Shown piece after piece: positions 1 through 8,181 of a stretch of DNA of 20,505 nucleotides; within the stretch, counting starts at the first letter, position 1, and the number at the start of each line of letters is the position of its first letter. The DNA is from a virus. The stretch lies in the IMG/VR virus record IMGVR_UViG_3300030098_004834, positions 1 through 20,505 of that record. The stretch is one strand, 5' to 3'. The notes beneath the pieces are model-generated. The model saw only the letters and a list, made by a program, of their open reading frames with translations. It made no database searches and was not told where the DNA came from. Both the position numbers and the translations under genes were made by a program.

Positions 1-1929
1 CAAGGTGCTTTGGCGTTTGCAACGCCCGGTGAAAGACAAATGAGTGCCGCAGAGCGTTTAGCGCAGGTAGCTCAACCGGTAGTTGGTAGTATCGGCGCAC
101 GGGCCGGAGAACTACAGAAGTTCAAGCAAGGTCAGGAAGCTGAAGAGCGGGCACTGAAATTATCGGCAATAGGTGCCGCTGAAACACAGCTTGCTGCTAA
201 ACAAGATAGAGACTTTCGGGCATCTGAGTCTGCTTTAAACAGAGCGCAAGAATTGTTAGTGCAAGAAAGAAATCTTGATTTTAAAGAGAAATCCCAAAAA
301 AGCGATCAAGACTTTAGATCAGCTTTATTAGATCAACAGGCTAAAATTGATATTGCGGCTGCGGCACTTGCAAATGTAAATTCACAGGAAGCTCTTAAAT
401 TAAAAGCTGAACTGGATAGAAAAGCAATCCAACTGCAATCAACCTTGCGTAGACATGAAATATCTATGGGTTTACAGAATGATCTGAAAAAGATGAAAGT
501 AGCTAATACCTATGATCTTGAGAAGATGGAAAAAGGTTTTGAGTTTAATAAAGATTTAGCAGATCACAGAGCAGGCCTTGAAGAAATTGCGGCTCAAAAG
601 AAAATGGATCATGACATTGCTATGTTTTCTCTTAAAGATATTGCAGATTCGGAGAGACAAGTTACCGATCAAGAATTTCAATTGCTTATTCAACAAAATG
701 CACAGAGTTTTACCAGTGATGAAAATGCTATTAATAGAGCAGTGGAAGCAGCACAACGAAAAATCGATAACGCTTTCAAAACGGCGGCTGATGAAAGGGC
801 GGAAAAAACTCTCACTATTGCCCAACGCGCTCAAGCTCTTGATGAAGCTTATAAGGCAGAAAAAATTGCAATTGATAAAGCGGCAGCAGACGCTGTTAGG
901 TTGGGTTCTAAATCAGACACGGCTGCTATTACAGTAATTACCTCTCCAACCAATTTAGAGAAATATAGAAATAAAACTATGGGTGACTTTAAAGACACTT
1001 ATGAACAAACTATTTTAAATTACCTTGGAACAAGGGAAGCTGATTGGAATGAGGCGGAAGGCAAGTTCGTCATGAAAAAGGTAGGACTAACTCAAGGCGT
1101 TCTTGATGCCATCAAAAAAGGCGATCCAGACTTTTTCAATAGACTTCAATCTGAGTTTCAATTAGGCGACGCTGGAGGTGTCTCATCCGAAGCTACCGGA
1201 GGAGGCGGTGGGACAGGAACGGGCACTCAAGAAACTGGCACTAAAGCACCAAAAAATTTAAACGAAGCAACAATAGAAATTTTTAACCCTAACGGGACAG
1301 TTAATCTTGATTCAGAAGTTTGGAAGTTAACACCTTCTGCAAGATTTAACCCTGACTTAGATTACGGACAGGTTATTGGTTCTTCCCGACTTTATCCCGG
1401 TCTTGTGACTATGGCCTCTGAAGGTTACTCAGAATTGGCTGACGGAGTTCCGACAGAAGTGGCGGAAAACCATAGAGAAGCGCAAAAAACATTAAACGCT
1501 TTGGCAAACGATTTGTTACAATTTGCAACAAATATTTCGGATGATAGGGTGTTAAAATTTGTGCAAGAACTTATCGAAGAAGAAACACAAGAATTGCGAC
1601 CCGGTGGATTTTTATTTAAGACAGATGCTGGCGCAGCTAAAACTTTATTGGCTTTAAGAGACGGACTAGAAAACGGAATGCGAAAAATACAGCCACGGTT
1701 AACGGAGTATGGTGGTGATAGTTCTAAATACACTAAAGCCCAAGTTACAAGCGCACGAGCAAACATGGACGAAATGAAAGTTTTATTGAATGAAATATTA
1801 GCTTTTGAAGAAGGTTTTGCATTTCAAAGAAAAGCTACTACGGGCCCTCCCAAAGTTGGCGGTGTAAATCAAAGCACCGAAAATACTAAAAAGCAAATAC
1901 TACAAATGATTGTGAATCCGGATGACTGA
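1..1929 (+). CDS. Coiled-coil-rich phage structural protein (5' partial)
   Basis: I do not recognise a family. The frame is open from the first base (Gln-Gly-Ala precede a TTG at 10), so the true start probably lies upstream and the protein has at least 639 residues. From about residue 40 to 320 (counted from the TTG) it is almost purely charged and helical (Lys, Glu, Gln, Ala), typical of a long coiled coil. A Gly/Thr-rich linker near residues 388-412 separates this from a globular, more hydrophobic C-terminal part. The stop overlaps the next start by 8 bp, so it is likely co-translated with the 1279-aa protein. Position next to two other very large proteins suggests a late virion gene, perhaps an internal virion or ejection protein, or a tail scaffold. 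That role is inferred from context only; there is no enzymatic motif. Confidence 0.7.
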   Translation, partial: QGALAFATPGERQMSAAERLAQVAQPVVGSIGARAGELQKFKQGQEAEERALKLSAIGAAETQLAAKQDRDFRASESALNRAQELLVQERNLDFKEKSQKSDQDFRSALLDQQAKIDIAAAALANVNSQEALKLKAELDRKAIQLQSTLRRHEISMGLQNDLKKMKVANTYDLEKMEKGFEFNKDLADHRAGLEEIAAQKKMDHDIAMFSLKDIADSERQVTDQEFQLLIQQNAQSFTSDENAINRAVEAAQRKIDNAFKTAADERAEKTLTIAQRAQALDEAYKAEKIAIDKAAADAVRLGSKSDTAAITVITSPTNLEKYRNKTMGDFKDTYEQTILNYLGTREADWNEAEGKFVMKKVGLTQGVLDAIKKGDPDFFNRLQSEFQLGDAGGVSSEATGGGGGTGTGTQETGTKAPKNLNEATIEIFNPNGTVNLDSEVWKLTPSARFNPDLDYGQVIGSSRLYPGLVTMASEGYSELADGVPTEVAENHREAQKTLNALANDLLQFATNISDDRVLKFVQELIEEETQELRPGGFLFKTDAGAAKTLLALRDGLENGMRKIQPRLTEYGGDSSKYTKAQVTSARANMDEMKVLLNEILAFEEGFAFQRKATTGPPKVGGVNQSTENTKKQILQMIVNPDD

Positions 1930-4900
1930 CTCTCTTATAACTCTAACGTCTCCTCAATTTGAAGCTTTAATGCAAGAAAAGGGTTTAGACGAAACTACTC
2001 AAAGTATTTTAAGTATCGCCAGTGATAGATTAGGGTTTTCTGAAAATCCTCTTACACTTGAAAATTTACAGGATGGGACTCACCCCTTACTAGATCGACT
2101 TGACAGATACAAAGATTTATCACCGGAAGAAAGGTCGGTATCTGCTGAAGAAGCTTTAACCCTATTTACAAACATTCAAGACTTTGGGATGTTTGACCCC
2201 GTAGAATTGGATGAAGAAACGGGTGAACCAAAAAGTGATTTAGGTTCTTTTTCTCCACAAAGTAAAGCAAAGGCAAAAGGGGCTGTAAGAGCCATACCCG
2301 AAGCACTTGGCGCGTATGGTGGGGCAAAATTAGGTTTAGGTACAGTTTCCTTGGGTCTAAAAGGACTAGCCGCTGCAACGCCGCCCATTGGACTTCCGGG
2401 GGTGGTTGCAAAAGGTGCTCTTTATCTAACCGGCGGTGCTTTAGGTATGTTGGCTGGAATGGAGCTTGCCTCCAAAGCAGAGGACACTGTTTTTGGAGAG
2501 GCTGACCCCGTAATTCCAACACTAGAGGGCGATTATCGTTTTGGAGAAACAGGCGCTTTACTAAGCACAATGGCCGGTGCTCCGTGGAAATTAATGACTA
2601 GCGTTCCAAAAGCCTCTACTGGCGCATTAGAGTTTATTGATACTTTTTCAAAAGTTGCTCGTGGCAAGTTTACAAACGTATCGGACGAAGCGTTTCAACT
2701 GGCCGCTAAAAGTGCCGGATTATCTGAAAAAGGTGTTCAGAAACTTTTCGAACAAGCACAAAAGGCAAGAACAAAAGCTAGCACAGGTCCCATGTTTGGC
2801 GCAGGATCACAAGGCGTTAACGTTTTAGGTATAGGTAAATTTAATCCGGCAGGATATTTAATTGACCCAACTAAAGGTCCTTTAAGCGCACGGATAGTAG
2901 GCGGAATTGAAGGCGGGATCGGAAAGTCTTTTGACTTTGCCCGTGATAAAACAGGCCGATTTTTGGGGATGGAGGGTCTTGCTACGTTTGGTGGAGCTTA
3001 CGGAGCAAAAGTAATGCAAGATGTCGCCCCCTATTCTGAGGGCGGGCGTCTTGTAGGTGAGTTAGCTGGATCTTTTATCGTTCCTTTACCCGCTCAATTA
3101 TTAGTCGATAAAGGACCCGAAGCAGCAAAAGGTGTATTTAATCTGTTAAGAAATTGGTACGGCAAAGACGAAAATGTTAAAAAAGGTATACTTGAAAACA
3201 AGTTACAAAAAGACAGTGCAAACAGAATTCTTTTGGCCCTTAGAAGGTCTGAAGAATACGCAGACACGGTTAATGCTGAAGGTGGAATTGAAATAACCGC
3301 TGAAGAAAAGCTTTCAAAATTTATTGAGGAATTAGGTAAGACAACCATTGAAGACGGCAAAACAACTTTAACTCTGGCTGATATAGCACAACAAGAGGGG
3401 TTAGATTTTGCACCTACACTACGAACAATTCAAGAAGAATTGGCAAAAGCCAGCGATGATTTAAGAACAGCTACAGGTAAGGGACGAGAGGAATTACAAG
3501 CTGGAGCAACCGCTGCAATAAGAGCCCTTACTGCGACTGGTGATCCATTAGCGTTGGCTTATGCCGCCAGAATACAACAAGGTGTTTTTGAACAAAACAT
3601 TTTAGATAATCTTGAAGAAAGCGTAACTGCTGTATCTCAAGCCGCTAAAAAGGTAATTGGCAGAGAAGCGGGCGAACTTTCTCAAAGAACAAGATTTTCT
3701 ACCGCCCTTTATGGATCTTTGAAAAATCAAGTAAGATTAAGTAAAGAAAGAGAACGACGTTTATGGTCAGCTTTATCGGATTTTCCGCTGACAGAATTTT
3801 ACGCAAAAAATGGTCGAAGAATTAATCTTCCTAATTCTGTGGTTTTGTTAGACCGGAGTTCAAAAAGAGGTGGTTTAAACTATACATCAAAGGGTGCAAA
3901 AGCAGATTTTAATGCTATTTTAGGAAAATATAAAGAAGATTTTGACGACTTTAGAGAATATTTTGAAGGGGGTCAAAAAGGAAGAAATCCTTTTAATGCA
4001 GAAAGAGTTTGGACAATGAGATCCAGACTACAAGCAAAAGCCAGTGCTTTACGAAAGAATGGCAATCTATCCGAAGCGGAAGCTCTTGATGACCTTAATG
4101 ATGCTTTACTGAGAGATTTAACAGGTCAAAGAGATGGTGTATCGGCCGCTTACAATACTGCACGTGCTTATACCTTTGCTAGAAATGAAGTTTTTACACG
4201 AAGTTTTTTTAGTAAAATTCAGGAAAGAACAAAAGACCGAGGTTTTAGAATAGCTCCAGAGGATCTTTTGGACGAGTTGTTTAGGGGTGGAAATAATCCG
4301 TTGTCTAAACGCATAGGAGAAATAAGGTCTGGCGGACGCTTTTTAATTGACAACGGCGCTGTTACCGAGGAACAGTATGCGTTACTAGGGACAGATGGTA
4401 TATTAGACGCAGCTATCAGAGATAGTTTAGGTCAAATAATGACTCGAAAAAAAATACCAGATCCAGAAAGATTTGGGGAGACAACAGAAAAATTTGTTGT
4501 AAGCAAATCAAAATTAGACACGTGGAAAAAACAACCGGGCACTCAAGAGTTGTTTGACCTTTTTCCTAGACTTCGAACGGATTTCGAAACTGCTGAAAAG
4601 GCACAAAGCACCTTTGAAAATATGTTGACAGATATATCAAAAAAATTGACTCCTACTGACGCAAGAAAAAGAGGGTTTACTGAAGATCAAATTAACTCAA
4701 TTTATGACAGAGAAGCTTTTTCTTTGGCTTTACAGTATGAAGATCCCGGTAGAGCAGTTGCAAAAGCCTTAAATTCGGAGTTTCCTAGTAAGTCTTTAGA
4801 AGCGCTTTATAGAATGGCGGATACAGCAGACTATAGTAAAACTGATTTTACAAGAACAATGGCCTTACAAGGTTTAAAATCAGCTATCTTCAAAAATGCT

Positions 4901-5761
4901 TTGGACACTTCAAATAATTCTGCGGGTCTTCCAAATGGCGATGTTTTGCAACGCATGTTGTTTACACAACTTAAAGGTGTAGACCCTAGTGTTAAACTCA
5001 CAATGAGTGATTTTCTAATTAAAAAAGGATTAGCCACACAAGATGAAATGGACAACGTCCAAGAGGCCGTGAAAACTATTAGAGGTGTGCAAGAAGCTTT
5101 TAACACTGGAGATTTTGAAAACATTCTGTTCAAAAAACCTTCGCTTGCTAAATTGTTCTACGTGCGTATCGCGGGTGCCACCGCAGGTGGCGCTGTACAA
5201 AACCAGTTGAAAAAACAATTAGGTTTACCTCAATTAGGGGGTGGTTTAATTGCGGAGCAAACCGGTTCAGAACTTGTTCAGAGAGTTCTTTTAAAAGGAC
5301 CAGAAGCTCAAAGAATGAAAGTTTTGACAAAAATGTTTTCGGAACCAGAGTTAATGGCGAAAATGTTAAAAGAATTAAAAAGTGCAGAAGAAGCAGACAA
5401 AGCAATGACTGCTATAGAAAAATTTGTTTCTCCATTAGCTAGACAGGTTGGAAGAAGAATACCAATTGGCGGTATTTATTTACGAGATGAAGAAATGGAA
5501 CTTCCTCAACAACAAGAAAGCCCAACTTCTCCTGAAATAAAAACAACGCCCGAAGAGTTAACATCCCTTAACATTCCGGCACAGGCTCCCACCCTGCCTG
5601 TCGGCACTGCGCCTAGTCCTAGTTTTCAACTGGCTTCAGCAAGTTTACCCCAAACTACCCCCCAATCTGGGCCGGTTAATAGGGCTAGGTATGCAGCTAT
5701 GTTTCCTAACGATCCAGCCTCGGCTTTGATTAGACAAGGCATAGGGAGCATGATGGGCTAA
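1922..5761 (+). CDS. Very large phage structural protein, possible internal virion/ejection protein
   Basis: 1279 aa. The ATG sits inside the end of the previous gene. The N-terminal 120 residues are acidic and helical. Residues about 121-183 form a long Gly/Ala-rich hydrophobic stretch able to enter or line a membrane, and similar Gly-rich hydrophobic segments occur near residues 350-395 and 1075-1120. The middle is charged, helical and rich in Lys/Glu. After a Pro/Ser/Thr-rich linker (about 1195-1250) the protein ends in a compact tail containing YAAMFPNDPASALI. Its size, hydrophobic patches and lack of catalytic motifs fit podovirus internal core/ejection proteins (T7 gp15/gp16 role) better than a tape measure, but I see no lysozyme motif and no clear homology. 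The stop overlaps the next ATG (TAATG), implying coupled translation. Confidence 0.7.
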   Translation: MTDSLITLTSPQFEALMQEKGLDETTQSILSIASDRLGFSENPLTLENLQDGTHPLLDRLDRYKDLSPEERSVSAEEALTLFTNIQDFGMFDPVELDEETGEPKSDLGSFSPQSKAKAKGAVRAIPEALGAYGGAKLGLGTVSLGLKGLAAATPPIGLPGVVAKGALYLTGGALGMLAGMELASKAEDTVFGEADPVIPTLEGDYRFGETGALLSTMAGAPWKLMTSVPKASTGALEFIDTFSKVARGKFTNVSDEAFQLAAKSAGLSEKGVQKLFEQAQKARTKASTGPMFGAGSQGVNVLGIGKFNPAGYLIDPTKGPLSARIVGGIEGGIGKSFDFARDKTGRFLGMEGLATFGGAYGAKVMQDVAPYSEGGRLVGELAGSFIVPLPAQLLVDKGPEAAKGVFNLLRNWYGKDENVKKGILENKLQKDSANRILLALRRSEEYADTVNAEGGIEITAEEKLSKFIEELGKTTIEDGKTTLTLADIAQQEGLDFAPTLRTIQEELAKASDDLRTATGKGREELQAGATAAIRALTATGDPLALAYAARIQQGVFEQNILDNLEESVTAVSQAAKKVIGREAGELSQRTRFSTALYGSLKNQVRLSKERERRLWSALSDFPLTEFYAKNGRRINLPNSVVLLDRSSKRGGLNYTSKGAKADFNAILGKYKEDFDDFREYFEGGQKGRNPFNAERVWTMRSRLQAKASALRKNGNLSEAEALDDLNDALLRDLTGQRDGVSAAYNTARAYTFARNEVFTRSFFSKIQERTKDRGFRIAPEDLLDELFRGGNNPLSKRIGEIRSGGRFLIDNGAVTEEQYALLGTDGILDAAIRDSLGQIMTRKKIPDPERFGETTEKFVVSKSKLDTWKKQPGTQELFDLFPRLRTDFETAEKAQSTFENMLTDISKKLTPTDARKRGFTEDQINSIYDREAFSLALQYEDPGRAVAKALNSEFPSKSLEALYRMADTADYSKTDFTRTMALQGLKSAIFKNALDTSNNSAGLPNGDVLQRMLFTQLKGVDPSVKLTMSDFLIKKGLATQDEMDNVQEAVKTIRGVQEAFNTGDFENILFKKPSLAKLFYVRIAGATAGGAVQNQLKKQLGLPQLGGGLIAEQTGSELVQRVLLKGPEAQRMKVLTKMFSEPELMAKMLKELKSAEEADKAMTAIEKFVSPLARQVGRRIPIGGIYLRDEEMELPQQQESPTSPEIKTTPEELTSLNIPAQAPTLPVGTAPSPSFQLASASLPQTTPQSGPVNRARYAAMFPNDPASALIRQGIGSMMG

Positions 5762-8181
5762 TGTCTATAGCTGACCTCTTAGCACAAGCCACGCCTCAAG
5801 CTCAGTATTACGACTATGATCGAAAGATTATGGAAGATTACGACAACCGTGCAAAGATTTACAGCGACGCGTTTGATAAATACCAGAAAGACTTTGCAGA
5901 CTACCAAACGAAAGTCGATGACTTTAATTTAATGGTAGACCAATATAATAAAAATTTAGCGGACCCCACCTTTACTGGCACTGCTCCGGTTTTTAAAGGT
6001 GGTGCAGAACCTATTGCCCCTGTAGATCCCGGATTTTCACAAGGCGACATCGACGCATTTATTGATGAAGCCACGGCCCGCGCAACACGGCGCGGTCAGA
6101 CCGCAGCTACAGCTTTTAACATTTTTCAACAAGGCGGTAATTATGCAACTGCTCCACAAGTACAGGGCGGTGCAGGCGTTAGTACGCAGCCTGAGTTTAG
6201 TTTTAGCGGTTCAGGTTTTGCAGATGGTGGCGCTGTTGTTCCTCCGCCTAACGACCCTCCTGTGGTTGCCCCTGCAAGAAACGAAGGGGCTCTTGGACTA
6301 GGGTATTATATACCACCAGAGCTACGGCAGTTTGGTAGAAACGTTATGAATTTTGCAGGAGCAATAGATCCTGTTCAAGGTATTATGCGCGGTATGCGTG
6401 CCACTGGAAGAGCCTTTGATTCTGAGTTGTCACCAGAAGAAAGAAAAGCTGCAACAATTGAAGCGATATTAGAAACTTTGGCCCCCGTAGGTATGATCGG
6501 TATGGGTGCGCTTGCAAAGCAGCCCATCAAAGCAACGCTTATGGACGTTCTTACACCGACCGGGGCTCCCGCATCAATGACAGACGAAGCTGTAGAAGCA
6601 GTATCAGATCCGTCCCGTCGTGCTTTTATGAAAGGCGCGGCTGCTACAGGAGGGATCACGGCTCTTCTTCCAGATCTTGCTATGGAGGCTATGAATAGAG
6701 TACCGGCGGCGGTAACAAAAACAGCAGCGAAAGCGGTTCCGATTGGTGCTGTAAATACTCTTGCGGCTAAACTTTCATCCTTACGAAAACAAAATGACAA
6801 TTTAAGAGCCGCTATTGACGACCTTGGAGATGCTGGTGGTGGTGTAGGTGGTAAAAAAGATCAAATAGACGCGCAAATTTATAAGAATCAAGACGACCTG
6901 TATGAGGACTTTGAAAATATCTTTAATTTCGAGCTATCCCCAGAAGATTTAAAAAATGCAACAAATGATTCTTTAGAAGAAATAGCATCCTTCCGCTATG
7001 ACGTTGTTGACGGTTATATGGATGAAGTCGTTGACTCGACTATGGAAACTATGGATATGCAAGTTGCAAAAATGGAACCAATAATTCGAGAAGCAAAAAG
7101 TCGTGGTTTAGACAAAGCAAAAGATAAAAACGGTATAAGTATGTATCCAAATGCAGCAACTCTTATTGATGAATTCGACAGTTATTTTGGTAAAACAAAA
7201 AAAATACCGGATGCTATAACTAACGTAAACATTCCAAATATAGGGCAATCTAGTCTTAAAATGACCGACGACTTCGGTAAATCTACGGAAGATTTAGCCA
7301 GTGAGTATTTATCTAAAACAGAAAAAACATTAAAATTACAAAAAATTGACAGAGTCATTGCAGATGGAAAAGTTGATAATTTAGACGCTGATGAAATAAA
7401 CAAAAATGTTTTAAGTGTTGCTTCAAGAGAAGGTATACCTTTTCCAAAAAGAGCTTTTGATGATGAAAATGTACAATATGTCTCGACTAGTTTAATTAAT
7501 CAAACTATACCAAGAGGTAATGCCCCAAGATACAATGTTGGTGAATTTTTTCCTATCGAGGATGGCGTAGGAAAAATAGCGCCCGCTACTGACCTAGATG
7601 TTAAAAAATTTCTTGAGTCAGAAAAAAAATCGTTAAAAGAAGAGATTTTTTCGGAGGGTATTAAAAACCCTATTGAAATTAAGTTAAGCAAAAAAACAGG
7701 GGAGGCTCACATAGGTGAAGGTCATCACAGATTAGATGCGGCCCTTGAATTGGGTATAGAAGAAGTGCCGATTATTGTTAAAGTTACTGACAATGAACTT
7801 TTGAGAAGATTTATGACTCCAATAAAGGTCAACACGAAAGGATTAAAGGCTAATGAAAATTACTCTTTCGACAAAATAAATTTTCTACAGCGAATAGAAC
7901 GGCCGCGACCTCCGTTAAATAAACCCGGAGAATTTGCATATGATGAGTTTGATCGTCCTTTATCACTATATGGAGATTTTAAAAGAGGAGGTATAGATAC
8001 AATACCTGATTATCTTATAAAACCCATGAGACCCGGTATGTACCGAGTCCGCAATGTGGACAAAGAATATTTATCAGAGGCAGAAAGAGAGCTTTTACGA
8101 AATTCTCCAGACGTTCCATTAGTAGATAAATCAAAATATGCTGACGGCGGCGTCGTGTCCTTCGCCCCTTACCTACGCTAA
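5761..8181 (+). CDS. Multidomain phage protein with ParB-like segment and Gly-rich tags (polyvalent/ejected protein candidate)
   Basis: 806 aa, starting at the A of the preceding TAATG. The N-terminus (residues 15-65) is Tyr/Asp/Lys-rich and helical. A tag-like FADGGAVV sits at 153-160 and a closely related YADGGVVSF begins the last 14 residues (793-806). Residues 285-291 read SRRAFMK followed by a Gly/Ala-rich hydrophobic run, resembling a twin-arginine signal but internal. Near residues 636-680, NPIEIKL followed by GEGHHRLDAALELG and VPIIV matches the ParB/sulfiredoxin-like fold (the Gly-x-x-Arg helix region of ParB-type nuclease/CTPase domains). The coding DNA changes from GC-rich to very AT-rich near 6850, just before the half carrying the ParB-like part. 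Position suggests a late virion gene; a polyvalent injected protein is my inference. Its stop interleaves with that of the convergent helicase gene. Confidence 0.65.
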   Translation: MSIADLLAQATPQAQYYDYDRKIMEDYDNRAKIYSDAFDKYQKDFADYQTKVDDFNLMVDQYNKNLADPTFTGTAPVFKGGAEPIAPVDPGFSQGDIDAFIDEATARATRRGQTAATAFNIFQQGGNYATAPQVQGGAGVSTQPEFSFSGSGFADGGAVVPPPNDPPVVAPARNEGALGLGYYIPPELRQFGRNVMNFAGAIDPVQGIMRGMRATGRAFDSELSPEERKAATIEAILETLAPVGMIGMGALAKQPIKATLMDVLTPTGAPASMTDEAVEAVSDPSRRAFMKGAAATGGITALLPDLAMEAMNRVPAAVTKTAAKAVPIGAVNTLAAKLSSLRKQNDNLRAAIDDLGDAGGGVGGKKDQIDAQIYKNQDDLYEDFENIFNFELSPEDLKNATNDSLEEIASFRYDVVDGYMDEVVDSTMETMDMQVAKMEPIIREAKSRGLDKAKDKNGISMYPNAATLIDEFDSYFGKTKKIPDAITNVNIPNIGQSSLKMTDDFGKSTEDLASEYLSKTEKTLKLQKIDRVIADGKVDNLDADEINKNVLSVASREGIPFPKRAFDDENVQYVSTSLINQTIPRGNAPRYNVGEFFPIEDGVGKIAPATDLDVKKFLESEKKSLKEEIFSEGIKNPIEIKLSKKTGEAHIGEGHHRLDAALELGIEEVPIIVKVTDNELLRRFMTPIKVNTKGLKANENYSFDKINFLQRIERPRPPLNKPGEFAYDEFDRPLSLYGDFKRGGIDTIPDYLIKPMRPGMYRVRNVDKEYLSEAERELLRNSPDVPLVDKSKYADGGVVSFAPYLR

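Noticed and set aside
2166-2570. A 134-codon open frame on the minus strand within the 1279-aa gene
   Set aside because: It has no ribosome site, Leu/Pro-rich low-complexity composition and lies wholly opposite a well-supported gene; it is a shadow.
5166-5190. Inverted repeat GCCACC/GGTGGC inside the 1279-aa gene
   Set aside because: It encodes a Gly/Ala-rich stretch and has no terminator or operator context.
6375-6800. A 141-codon minus-strand frame opposite the 806-aa gene
   Set aside because: Its Ala/Ile/Val-rich sequence is the antisense of the Ala-rich coding part and has no start signal.
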